Shown here: positions 44,849-55,593 of the stretch, piece by piece
Numbering within the stretch: the first letter of the stretch is position 1
How the letters are laid out: each line of letters begins with the position of its first letter
DNA from: Pleurotus ostreatus/Saccharomyces cerevisiae fusant
Lineage: Eukaryota; Opisthokonta
Length of the DNA: 64,000 bases
Direction of reading: 5' to 3'
Assembly (NCBI GenBank): GCA_024196135.1
Contig: JAMQCK010000107.1
Location: 1-64,000, forward strand
Notes under the pieces: model-generated
What the model saw: the letters and a program-made list of their open reading frames with translations, nothing else
What the model was told of the DNA's origin: nothing
Databases searched by the model: none
Position numbers and translations under genes: made by a program

Positions 44849-45910
44849 TTAGGCAGAAGAGACCGCCGCCGCCGGGACGGAGGAAGAGGCCGCGAATGCG
44901 GGGGCAGAGGAGCCAGAGACGGCAGCAGCCACGCCAGACGAGGCCGGCGCGAAGGCGGCACCCGAAGATGTGGCAGCGGCAGCCGCGCCGGAGGAAACAG
45001 CGGCGGCGTTGCCAGAGGACGCCGCGCCAGAAGACACAGCAGCAGCGGCGCCAGAGGAAACAGCCGCAGCCGCGGTGGACGAGGACGCCACATCCGCCGC
45101 GGAGCTCACAGGCGCGGACGACGCCTCAGCCTGGCGCTTGGCGGGGGCGGAGGACGAGGCGACGGCTGCCTGCGAAGACGACGCGAAGGCGGCCTGCGAG
45201 GAGACAGCGGCAGCCTGCGAAGAGGAGACCGCAGCTGCGGCGGGCTGGGAAGCGCCCGACGACACAGCGGCGGCAGCCGGAGCGCTCGAGGACGCGAAGG
45301 CTGCGCCGGAGGAGACGGCGGCAGCAGCGGTGGGCGGCACGGACGCGGAAGACTCGACCGCAGCGGCGGAGCTCACCGCGGCAGAGGAAGCCTCAGCCTG
45401 GCGCTTCGCAGGCGCCGACGACGAGGCGACGGCAGCCTGCGAGGACACAGCGGCGGCCTGCGAGGAGACGGCAGCGGCCTGAGAGGAGGACACGGCAGCG
45501 GCGGCGGTGGGCGGGACCGACGACGCAGCGGCCGCATTGGAGGACACTGCCTTGGCAGCGCCAGAGGACACGGCAGTGGCGGGGACAGAGCCCGAGGACA
45601 CCGGTGCGAAGCCCGCGGTGGAGGATGTCTGGGCCTGGCGCCGCGCGATGCTGGACGCGCTCTCGACTGCGGCAGCGCTCGACGAGGCAAAGGCAGCCGC
45701 GCTCGAGGGCGCCGCCGCGGCACCCGAGGACACAGCGGCAGCTGCAGCCGACGACGGGACGGACCCAGAAGAAATGGCGGCGGCAGCGGCACTCGAGGAA
45801 GCGACCGCGGCGGCGCTGGACGGGACGTTGACGACGCCCGAGGAGGACGCGCCGTTCAGGGGGACCGCGGCGGCGACGGTGGCGAGAGTGACGAGGGCGA
45901 GGAGCTGCAT
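44849..45910 (-). CDS. Secreted Ala/Ser-rich low-complexity protein with dibasic cleavage sites
   Basis: Single exon, 353 aa. A signal peptide (MQLLALVTLATVAAAVP) is followed by almost pure Ala/Ser/Val/Pro sequence built on the motif AAAVSSG. Dibasic sites recur in similar surroundings: SIARRQAQTSS and two copies of APAKRQAEASSA. These look like kexin sites leaving products that begin with Gln. The signal peptide is nearly identical to that of the precursor at 55594-56283, although the bodies are unrelated. A TATA box (TATATAAG) lies on the minus strand at 46097-46090, about 180 bp upstream. The likely location is the cell wall or outside the cell; function unknown. Confidence 0.8.
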   Translation of the reverse strand: MQLLALVTLATVAAAVPLNGASSSGVVNVPSSAAAVASSSAAAAAISSGSVPSSAAAAAVSSGAAAAPSSAAAFASSSAAAVESASSIARRQAQTSSTAGFAPVSSGSVPATAVSSGAAKAVSSNAAAASSVPPTAAAAVSSSQAAAVSSQAAAVSSQAAVASSSAPAKRQAEASSAAVSSAAAVESSASVPPTAAAAVSSGAAFASSSAPAAAAVSSGASQPAAAAVSSSQAAAVSSQAAFASSSQAAVASSSAPAKRQAEASSAPVSSAADVASSSTAAAAVSSGAAAAVSSGAASSGNAAAVSSGAAAAATSSGAAFAPASSGVAAAVSGSSAPAFAASSSVPAAAVSSA

Positions 45911-47044
45911 AGTTGCTGTGTGTTTATTGGGTTGGGTGACTGGTAAAAGTGCAGTGGGTGCTCGTTGGCGTGAATTAGAGAAATAAAGTTGAGTTTATGA
46001 GTGCTGCTGTGCTGAGCGACGTCGGTGAGCTGGTCGGTCTGAGAGTGAAGGCGACTGGAATGCTGAGGAAAAATGGTCGCGTTGCCCAGCTTATATACGT
46101 GCGCTGCGCGTGCTGCCCACGGCGAGGTGAGGTGGAGTAAAACGCTGGGAATTGGAGTAAACGGCGAGCACAACCCCCATTCCTCAAGGCAGGGTTGCGA
46201 CGCTGGGAAGCACGTCAGCCGTCCCGCAGCAGGGTGTTGGCGACATCGGGGCGACACGTTCGCCTCTTGTTGACGCGGTGCTCGCTTGTCGTGACGACTT
46301 CACGATGATGTTGTAAACCGAGGCGCTGCGAGAGTGGAGTCGAAGTCAGCGGAGCGCCACAAATGGATCAATGATGATTGTTTGCGGGTATTTGTTCGTT
46401 TACCTGAGGTTCTTTTCCCGAGGTGTGGTGAAGCCTTCTCTTCAGTCCATAGCTGCATAGCTCGGTATAGGCCCCTGCTGTAGAAAAGCGTCGGCAAGTC
46501 GTGAAGAGCGTCCAGCGGCTACGCGGAAAAGCGAGCATGCATCAGCCCCGCACCACAAAGGCATTTTCTTGACAAGACTGCAAGGGTCTTCAAAGTCGTC
46601 CGATCGCCTGCTTCCGCACGACTCTGCTCCTCCTTGCGCAGCAGTAAAAATATTTGGAATGTCGCGATGCGGAAATGACAATGATGGGCGATTTGAGGGG
46701 CAACTTCAGTCAAGGGCGTTGCACTCATCCAGAAAGGACGGTGTCGATGCAGGCGAAGAAGGGGATGACTTGGCAATGCTGAAGTGAAAGCCATTTGGCC
46801 AGCTTCAACATGCAACACGCCGATGCGCAGGGCAAAATTGCAGCGGACAGGCCATTACGCCACAAAATCGTCAAGAGGATAGCAAGCTGCTAGAGAGCAA
46901 TGAGATACAGTTGAACAAGATGACACTGAGTACAAGGAACAATGGACGCGCGTAAGTACAGCTCGGGAGTTGTTCCCCCGCTCTTTTGCGACTAGATCAT
47001 CGAAGTCGTGCATGATCTTCACCAAGGGTTGTGCACGGACCAGA
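45911..47044. other. Promoter of the Ala/Ser-rich gene and 3' flank of SmB
   Basis: About 1.1 kb. Apart from the TATA box at 46090-46097, only short frames without support. Confidence 0.5.
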
Positions 47045-47794
47045 CTATTGCGGCTGGAAGCTGCGAAGATCCAAGTCAGCACGACGCGGCGGATCGAGGA
47101 ATATAGCACACACCCTGGTGGGGGAGGACCTCCTGGACCACCAAAGCCTGGCGGGGGGAAGGGCATGCCTGGCGGGAAACCAGGAGGCCGGCCCGCGAAG
47201 CCAGGGGGAGGACCTGGCATACCAGGCGGCGGGAAGTTCATCGGCGCGCCTTGGAATGGCGGGGCCCCCACTGCAATCGAGTCAGTACTGTACACGTATC
47301 AGAACAGACTATCAACGCACTCGGCGGCATCATCCCCATCCCACGACCAGCGGGCATACCGCGTCCAGGACCGACAGGCAGCTGCAAACACCGCGATCAG
47401 TCATCGTGCGCATTCCTATCGTTCGTCATCACGCACTGCACTCTTCTTATCATCCTCCTGCACCGGGGGCGGCGACTCCACGCTCAAGCTGACCACGGTC
47501 TCCCCGCGGAGGATGACCAGGCCGAGGGCGCGCTTGACCTCCTGCTCCGGCTGCGTCTCCTGCCCGGGCTTCTTCTTGGGCCGTATTCTGCGGAACTCCT
47601 CGCATTCCGCGAGCACGAGGTTCATATGCCTGTCGAATGCGAGCATCTGGCCGACGAGCTGGCGGCCATCGTTGATCGTGACCTTGATGCGCCAGTTGAT
47701 GAGCGCGAGCATTTTGCCGCCTTTCGATTTGGGGGGAGGCTGGGGGATAGGGTCAGTATTTTTGTGCACCACACAGATAGTGGGTACGCACCAT
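47045..47794 (-). CDS. SMB1: Small nuclear ribonucleoprotein SmB
   Basis: Exons 47794-47792 (ATG only), 47739-47437, 47381-47321, 47270-47114, 47060-47045, giving 179 aa. A core spliceosomal Sm protein of the U1, U2, U4 and U5 snRNPs. Sm1 is KMLALINWRIKVTINDGRQLVGQMLAFDRHMNLVL, written here in overlapping parts: INWRIKVTINDGRQ and GQMLAFDRHMNLVLAECEEF. Sm2 is RALGLVILRGETVVSL. The C-terminus is Gly/Pro/Met-rich with GRGMPAGRGMGMMPP and several PPPG repeats, as usual for SmB. The first exon is only the start codon, followed by a GTGCGT donor. The last exon encodes FQPQ and the stop. The gene is divergent from NASP across 201 bp. Confidence 0.93.
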
Positions 47795-47995
47795 GATGAG
47801 CTAGGATTCCTGGCGCTGAGCTCAGGCAAAATATGAGCGTAATGGGGAGGACGAGGAGAACAAGGCCGCGCGCACGTGGGTTTGTTTGTGCGGAAAGGCG
47901 CCGACAAATATCACGTCGCGCACAAACGCGTCTCGCGACTTGGTTTCGTGAACCCATCTCTTCCCTCGACCGCCATCATCCCTACCACCGCAACC
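47795..47995. promoter_or_regulatory. Bidirectional promoter between SmB and NASP
   Basis: 201 bp between divergent ATGs of two nuclear housekeeping genes. No clear TATA box. Confidence 0.45.
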
Positions 47996-49520
47996 ATGTC
48001 GACGTGAGTGGCGCTTGAGTGCATATATGTGTACCCTACTTATTCTAGCAGCAGCACTCAGGAGAAGCCTACCCTAGAATCCGCAGTGGACAATGGCAAG
48101 CGCGCGTTCGCGCTCAAGAAATTCGAGGAGGCCGTCGACCACTATGCGACTGCACTCGAGATTGCGTGCGTGGGTTAATATCCATACGGTGATCATACCG
48201 TCTAACGCGCATCCCAGGATAGAGAAGTTCCCCGAGGACTCGATCGAATTGGCGGACCTACACTTTACCTACGGCAAGGCACTGTTGGAGAACGCCATCG
48301 CCAACAGTGGCGTCCTGGGCAAGGCAGAGCCTGAGGGGGAGAAAGAGGATGAAGGTGCGCCCTCAACAATGTCCCCTACAAACCCAGCTTACCCGATCAC
48401 CCCCAGCCCCCGCCACTGGGAAAGGCGGCCCCTTCCTCTCGTTCTCCGGCGACGGTGAGGACGAAGACGGTGCCGTGGACCTCTTCGCGCAAGCAGCGAA
48501 GGAGGTCGCAGCCGCCGACGCTGCACAGGCCGAGGGCGCAGAAGAGGAAGACGACGATGACGATGCGGAGCCCGAGGACGACTTCAACGCCGCCTGGGAG
48601 GTCCTCGAGGTCGCGCGCAGCATCTACGACAAGCACGCCGGTGCCGCGTCCGAGGGCGCATCCGATGCGCTCAAGCTCAAGCTCGCCGAGACCTACATCT
48701 CCCTCGGCGACGTCTCGCTAGAAACCGAAAAGTTTGAGCAGGCGATCCTTGACTATGAGGAGGGGACGAAGCTGAAGGATGCGCTGCTGCCGTTGTCGTC
48801 GCGCCAACTTGCTGAGGCACACTACAAGCTGAGCATGGTGCTGGATATGACGAGTGGGCGGTTGTCGGATGCAATTCGGCATGCGGAGCTGGCGCTGAAG
48901 AGCTTGGAGTTGAGGAAGGCGGAGCTGGGGGAGGCGTTGGAGAAGGGGGAGCCTGCGCCGCCACCAGCGGAAGATGCGAAGGGCAAGGGGAAGGCGTCGG
49001 GCACGGTATTTGGCGCAGATCCTGTGTCGACGTTGTCGAAGAGCGCCATCGAGGCAGAGATCAAGGATCTGGATAGCCTGTTGGAGGATTTGGGGCTGAA
49101 GGTTGGTCGGTTCGTAATTGCGGGCTTATGACTGGCGCTGACTTCTTATATCAAGGTTGACGAGCTGAAAACCTCGCCCAACGAGACCCTTCATGGTTCA
49201 GCACCCGAGCTTGCGCAAGCAGCGCTGGAGAAGGAGCTGAACGGCTCGGCCGCCCCCGGGCTATCGTCAAATATGCCGGTGCGTACCTCGTCTGCCTTGA
49301 CCTGTGGATCTTAGCGACTGACTGGTATCCCTAGGTGAACGACCTATCAGGCATGGTCAAGAAGAAGAAAAAGCCCGCTGCTACCGAACCCTCTGCTTCC
49401 TCAACGCCTGCTGCCGCCGACTCACAACCGGGCCAATCGCCACCGGGAAAGCGGAAGGCAGAGGACGAGCCCAGTGCAGAGGAAGTGTCAGCGGAGAAGA
49501 AAGTGAAGCTGGGCACATAA
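47996..49520 (+). CDS. NASP/SHNi-TPR histone chaperone (Hif1/Sim3-like)
   Basis: Exons 47996-48003, 48049-48165, 48218-48354, 48407-49101, 49156-49278, 49335-49520, giving 421 aa. It binds and escorts histone H3-H4. It has an N-terminal TPR (AVDNGKRAFALKKFEEAVDHYATALEIA), a second TPR interrupted by a long acidic insert (EEEDDDDDAEPEDDF), then TPRs with KLAETYISLGDVSLETEKFEQAI and AEAHYKLSMVLDMTSG, the SHNi-TPR hallmark. The C-terminus is basic (MVKKKKK and GKRKAED), a likely nuclear signal. The acceptor of exon 2 lies in a TAGCAGCAG run, so one or two extra Ser/Gln codons could vary by NAGNAG splicing. Confidence 0.9.
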
Positions 49521-49754
49521 CCACACCTGGTCTTCACGAGGTTGTTCCACGTATAGACTCACGACAGCTATGTTGATGACAATGTTTGCTTTTATCTGCT
49601 GCTTTCCGTCGCTGTATTGTATGATATAGGTCAAGAAAGGACTAATACATAACGCACAACCCGTTCAGATCTACCTAAGTGTACATAGATTACAGGACCG
49701 CTCAGAGGTGTTCGTCGGGCAAGTCTTCGTCGATCTCCCGCCCCATGTAACCTT

Positions 49755-51734
49755 CTACTCCGCCAACACCCTCTCCGCCTCTTCGTCCCACCGGCGCACA
49801 AAACGGCTGCTCGGCCAGCTGTAGTTCTCCGTCGTGAGGCAGGAGACCTTGCCCAGCTCGCTAAGCGCGCCGTAGTGGGGAGGCAGGTCGTAGATGTTCG
49901 TCATTTTCTCGACATCGTGGGTGACCTTCGACGCCGGCACTGCGGCACTGGCGTTCTCCTCGACGCCCCCGAGGACGGTGTCCTTCACATCCGTGTCCTG
50001 CATCTCGCTAGGAAAGGCGAGCTGCGATTTCTCCATACATAAGCACACCTCCGGCTTGAGCGCGGGCTCGTCGAGGAAGGCGAGCTCGTAGACCTTGCCC
50101 TGCAGCCGCGCGCGCTCCTGCACGTAGTTCCCGATGGGCACGCGGAGGGTGTTGTAGGTGGCGACGATGGAGGCGATGGCCGCGGGGGAGGGAGGGCCTA
50201 GGGTATCCTGAGATAGGGCGCGGTTGAGGCAGCGGGCCAGGATGATGCCGTCCTGGGGGTGTGGGTTAGTGTTGTGGACGGTACGGTGATGGACGGCACG
50301 GTGATGGATGTCACGACGATGGACAGGGTGGTAGTAGATCGAAGGAGGGTGATAGAGCGAGCGATACGTACCTCGATGCTCTGCCCGGCCCCGGCACCGA
50401 GGTGCTGGGACATAGCGTGCGCCTGCGGGTCGGGGATGAGTGATAGGTACTTAGGTGGGCAGGGCGCTAGCTAGTTAGGAACAAGAAAACGTTGCTCACC
50501 GAATCGCCCAACAAGATAATCCTCCCATCCGCGTACCTCGGCAGCGGGCTGAGCTGCATGATTGGCCACTTGCCGATGCACTTGAAGTTCTCGACGAGGA
50601 CCGTCGCGAGCTCTTCCCAGCCCTCGAAGTACGGCAGGATCTCGTCGTTGGTAGCCTTCGATCCCGAGCCGCAGGACGCGATGTGCGTGTGGTCCTGGGT
50701 GAAGTCGGAGTAGGTGGGCACGACGTTGACGTAGCGGCCCTGCGCGATGGGGTAACTCGTGATGTGCTGTTCGGGTAGATTAGGTGACGGTTCTAGGATA
50801 GGTCTAGCGGGATCAGGGGGGCGGGAGCAGCATCAGCGGGCGACGTATCATGGGCTCGCCGAGCGGATAGGGCGGGGGTAGATGAAGTGAAGGGGTGACG
50901 TGCAAGTTTATATCGAGTCACGCACCTTGTCCCGTCCGATGTACTGCGTAGGCTTCGTCAGAGATGGGTGCCCAGGATACTTGGCCTGCAGCTCCTCAGA
51001 GGGGATCAGCCCGCGGTACACATACGTCCCCGTCCACACCGGGTCGATCTTGTCCTCGCGCTCGGCCTCGGTGAGCACGCCCGACTGGACCAGACGCTCG
51101 AGCAGCGCGGGCCGCACATTCGAGCGCAGGCCGTCCGCGCCGACGAGGAGGTCGCAAGTCTCCGTCGTCCCGTCGGTGAACTTGAGCACGACCTCGGTAT
51201 CCGTTGGCGTGTCGACCGAAAGCAGCCGGTGCGCAAGATGGACGTGGACCTCGGGCGAGAGCGCGTCGAGGATCATCTGCTGGAAGCCCGCGCGATGAAG
51301 GGTGCACATCGGGCCTAGGGGTGCATGGGGTGAGGGTGGGTGACGATGGTAGGGAGCAGTCATACCTGGAAGGAACATGTCGTGGATACAGGTGCCCTCG
51401 GGTTGGTCGCTCTTGCGTAAACTGAAGACAAGCGAGCCACGGGGCTCGATGGTCTCGAACTTGTGTAGGGCGTCGCCGAAGCCAAGATCGTGAAGGAGGC
51501 CAAGCGTACGGGAGTAGAATACGATACCGGCACCGGCCTGGTTGAGCTCATGCGCTGCTTCGTAGATGTGGACGTCCAGGCGAGACATGTCGCAGTGACG
51601 CTGAAGGGCGATGGCGAAGCATAGGCCGCCAATGCCTCCGCCGCTGTAAAAATGTTAGTCAGGCTCTTGATGTTGAAGATATGGAGGACTTACACGATAG
51701 CAATGCGCAATTTTTGAGGGGAAGTCGAGGTCAT
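49755..51734 (-). CDS. FAD-dependent monooxygenase, salicylate-hydroxylase-like
   Basis: Exons 51734-51694, 51643-51366, 51314-50926, 50766-50500, 50422-50372, 50252-49755, giving 507 aa. A flavin aromatic hydroxylase of the PHBH fold. The FAD-binding motifs are present: the dinucleotide fold VGGGIGGLCFAIAL, the DG motif LLVGADGLRSNVR and the GD motif RIILLGDSAHAMSQHLGAGAGQ. The exact substrate cannot be read; fungal relatives act on salicylate-like phenols or on secondary metabolites. The 100-residue C-terminal region, with a Cys/Met-rich KPEVCLCMEK, is longer than in the typical enzyme. The intron before exon 4 is 159 nt, long for this window. Confidence 0.9.
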
Positions 51735-52521
51735 TCTTGTGGATTACTCTGTAGTAGTGAAGGGGGCGGTCGAGCTTTTATACTGCAATCGGAGCCATGA
51801 TATCAGCGGCACTGTATATGAACGAGATGAGTTAACCCATAGAGGAACGAAGCGAGTACGACAGGAATGGCATATTGGCGAGCGGGCCTGATACACGCCC
51901 GACGTAGGCCGTGATGTGACTGGAGCGGTACTGGCAACAGAGGCCGTGTTCACCGGGCTCCGTGGCTGAATTCGCCCAGAGCACGGAGGTGGGTTGAGTG
52001 TTGTCGAGGGAGAGCCAGGACAGTGGGTAGCCGTAATTCTGCGAGCAAATACGAACTGTTCGCAAGCGGCAGCATCCCGCTTCATTGGCGATACGCCGAA
52101 AGCGATACGGCGCGAGGAACAGTATACCTTTCGCCAAGGTTTCAGCACCCCGCTGCCCCTACTTTGATGTGACCGTGGCTGTTGGCATTCATCGTGGACG
52201 TGGACCTCGACAAGGGTTCTATGGCCGCGTGAGGCCGCATGAGATTGGGACGTCGTGGCAATCGCTTTAGGTCATGGTTGAACGATAGATTGCAGGTCGT
52301 CGACAGGCGTCACGACTTCAAAGCGCTTAACGGGCATCGCCGCAGACGTCTAGCAACCGATACTCATCTGCCTCAGAAATTGCCATGAAGTTCAGAACGA
52401 AAACGAAGTTCGAGTTGATGGCCTGATCGGAAATCAATTCCACTGGAATTTTGTGGCGCAGGTTGCAGCGCGTCTTCTCTCGAACCACCACCTGCGCTGC
52501 CCATTCGTGCCGTTCTCTGTG
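51735..52521. other. Divergent spacer, no supported gene
   Basis: About 790 bp between the monooxygenase and the F-box gene; only short frames. Confidence 0.45.
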
Positions 52522-55080
52522 ATGCGCTTCCCAGAAGAGCTATGGCACAACGTCTTCACCCAGCTGATCGACATTCCGACCGACGAGGAGCTCTTTGACG
52601 AACGGTCCGACGAACATAACTGGGGCGCAAGGTGGCAGACCACAAAAGAGGACGAGCGAATCGAGAGTCGTCGCCCACCTTCTCTTCTCCTAGTCTGCAA
52701 AGCCTGGCAACGCATATGCACGCCCATCCTCTACCGAACTGTCATACTGCGCCAAACGGGACAGGCCGACGCGCTCGCCGCGACCCTCGCTCGTCGATCC
52801 GACATTGCCCCATATATCAAGCGCCTCCGGCTGCATGGCGCGTACGGTTACAGTACTCATTCTATAATGAGGAAAGCCACGCAGCTCTCGCTTCTTTTCC
52901 TTCAGTTCTGTCTTCGCTCAGTTGACAATATCTCCGGCCTCGTCTCCGGTCTTCAGCTTTCGCAAGTCAATCCCAGGCACCTCTTTCTTACGGAAGGAGG
53001 TTTGCCGACGAAGTTTCGCACGAAATGCATGGAGACCCTGGTGGGGGTCCTCGGCAAATGGACAAATCTGGTGAGCCTGGATTTTGTGCTCTTCGTCACG
53101 TGCATGACTTAGCCGCGATGCTACCTAGCAAACTGTACATCTCCTGTTTCAATCTGGATGGAACATGGGGGAAGACAAAGACAGGCTATCACTCTTTCTT
53201 GTTCTACAGTCGTGCCGCAGCTTGCGTCGCGTTCACATGAGCGGAATCAACGATGTCGTGTACATCAAGGCAATCCGCGAACTCGCCCAAAATCGATCAC
53301 TCGAGACGATACACTTTTTAAGAAAGCATAACGGCAAGCCATCCCACAACCCCGATGGTGTCACCTACGACTACTCCCTGGATGAAGCTATTGCGGCGGA
53401 CGAGCGCCTGCATGCACTTTGTGTTTATGAGACGCACGAGTGAGTTCGAGTATTGGAAGACCATCCAGCACGCTCATATATCGTGTCAGCGGCCAGATGG
53501 AAAGGGTCGAAGTGCAGCAGCCGACCTGTTCTAAGGCCGAAAGCCCTCGATACGTGGCGCCGGCGCGCTCATATCCTATGCAAAGCCAAAGCATGGACGT
53601 CCAGGAGAAGATATGGGCGCTCGTGTTCACCGTGTATACTGCGACCGCTTATATAGGATGGCCTCACCTAAACGAGCTGCCGACATATCCCACGCGTCTA
53701 ATGTTGGTCTGCAAACTCTGGAGGGTGGGTCAGGAGCGTCAGTCCAGATGTCGGCGCTGATGATTTCCCACAGCGCGTCCTACTGCCCCATGTATACGGT
53801 CACCTCATCTGCACAAACTCGGCCCGGACCAGAGGCCTCGCAGAGCTCTTCCCACATCGACCTGACCTCGGCGCCCTCGTCCGGGAGCTTACTTTGCGCA
53901 ATGAGACGTTTGAAAAAACGTACATACCACTCGGCGGCATCATACAGAACGTGCCAAACTTGCGCGTCCTCAATGGCTCCGACTACGACCACGTCACTGA
54001 CGAGGGTCACCGCGTTGGCGACCCGGGCACCCTCACGCTCCGCTGGGCCGAGTTTGCGGCACTCGCGCGGGCTGCGCCCAATCTGGAGGAAATACGGGAC
54101 ATCAAGGTTGGCAAGGAGTATACCGAGTCGCGGAATCCCGCCGCCCCACCTGCTACTGGAAAGGGCAAGCGCGCGCAAGCTCATGGGAAGGAGCTGACCG
54201 TACCTGTCGGGGCCTTGTCGCCGTTCCGCTCGCTGCGCGTTCTGCGCTTCGATGCCCCCGTCAAGCTCGCGTTCACCGACTCCGCCGTACCGAAGGATAT
54301 GTTCTTGGCGCTGGAGGAGCTGCAACTGTATTCTTGCCACACGTCGCTGCTGAAGCTTTTGATTTTATGCGAGTAAGTCGACTCATGGCGGATCTCCATC
54401 GAGCCCGGCGCTGACCTCTGCATGTTCGCAGAATGCCTCATCTTCGCATCCTGGGCATGTACGGTCGCTCGCTGGCCTGTCGGGATGCGGATGACTTTTT
54501 GAAGAAACACGGGAAGAATATCGAGGAACTCAACCTGAAAACCCTCCCCGGTGGCGATATCTTCAGGAGTTGCGAGAAGGTGAAGAAGTTGCGTATCGAG
54601 GAGAAGAAGCCGGTACGTAATTTGCTCCCTCTAGGTGACCTTCACGCTTACTTTATCATGGAAGCCGCTTGGATTTTCCACCCGGGGCTGGGCGTCCCGA
54701 ACTCTGGAGAGCGTCTTTTTCGTCTCTGAACTTTCGTGAGGTCGTGTTCATCGTCGGCCGCATTGTGCTGACGACTACACCAGGCAACTGAAGCCGTCGA
54801 ACCGTCCGTGGATGCCTGTCCTTCTGGACTTGGACGCAGGGAAGCTACCCGCGCTCAAAACGATATACATGAGGATTCGGTGGCCGTCTGGAGAGTACGT
54901 TCACCAATTCCCCTTTTGTTCGCCAACGCAGCCTGACCTGCGCACAGATTTGATACCAAAAAGGACTTCTGGGTACCACTCGCAGAAGAGCTGCTCAAGA
55001 AGGGAATAAAACTACGCGACGCCAGGCATGGACTTTCTTGGATCCCGCGAGTGGGTTTGCATTCGAGCTTAAAATGGTGA
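52522..55080 (+). CDS. F-box protein with two F-box-like modules
   Basis: Exons 52522-53070, 53129-53439, 53490-53724, 53774-54372, 54432-54612, 54665-54735, 54784-54894, 54948-55080, giving 729 aa. The start is the ATG of MRFPEELWHNVFTQL, the first F-box helix, followed by LLLVCKAWQRICTPILYRTVIL. Leucine-rich-repeat-like segments follow (KWTNLQTVHLLFQSG and SCRSLRRVHMSG). A second F-box-like module begins near MDVQEKIWALVFTVY with LMLVCKLWRRVLLPHVYGHL, then more repeat-like sequence (PNLRVLNGSDYD and FRSLRVLRFD). F-box proteins recruit substrates to SCF ubiquitin ligases; the target is unknown. A stop at 53441 in the unspliced frame could suggest two genes, but the GTGAGT intron there joins them cleanly. 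Confidence 0.75.
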
Positions 55081-55448
55081 TCAACGTATTGTCGTGTCTT
55101 TCTTGTTACTATCTTATCTCGCTCTAGATAATCTCCCTCAGCTATACGCCTCTCAAGAGCTACCTCTTCTTGCAGAACGAATGAAATCTTGCCGCACTTG
55201 ATCTCGCAGAAGCACGTGACAGGTTTCAGCTCATCATGAACGCCGTGCTCACAACACCTCGGGCACTCGTGCTCCACTCAAGACTCCAACTCCCTCCCTC
55301 TTCCCTCCTGCTTCTCTTGTAGGGTCTCGCTGACTTTGCTTCATTTGAAGGCGATATGTTTTATTGCTGCCACTGCAGTTCTGGCACCTCGCCGAATCCC
55401 GAGTTCGTGTCCGTTTTGCTAGTCCGTTCATGCCCGAGAACCCTCCCC

Positions 55449-55454
55449 TATATA
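55449..55454 (+). promoter_or_regulatory. TATA box of the kexin-processed precursor gene
   Basis: TATATA in CCCTATATAGG, 145 bp upstream of the ATG. Confidence 0.55.
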
Positions 55455-55593
55455 GGCCCCTTCAGAGTGAAGTCGTACTTCAGCACTCCAATCGCACTCA
55501 TTTGACCAGTCCGCTAGACCGCATCGTCGCTTCGTTGCTTCAGCACATATACAGTTCCAATTACCAACCGCCACCCAGCACCCACATCGCACC

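Noticed and set aside
44896..45831. Plus-strand 311-codon Arg/Gln-rich frame, and a 170-codon acidic frame
   Set aside because: Both are antisense to the Ala/Ser repeat gene; codon bias of the repeats keeps the other frames open.
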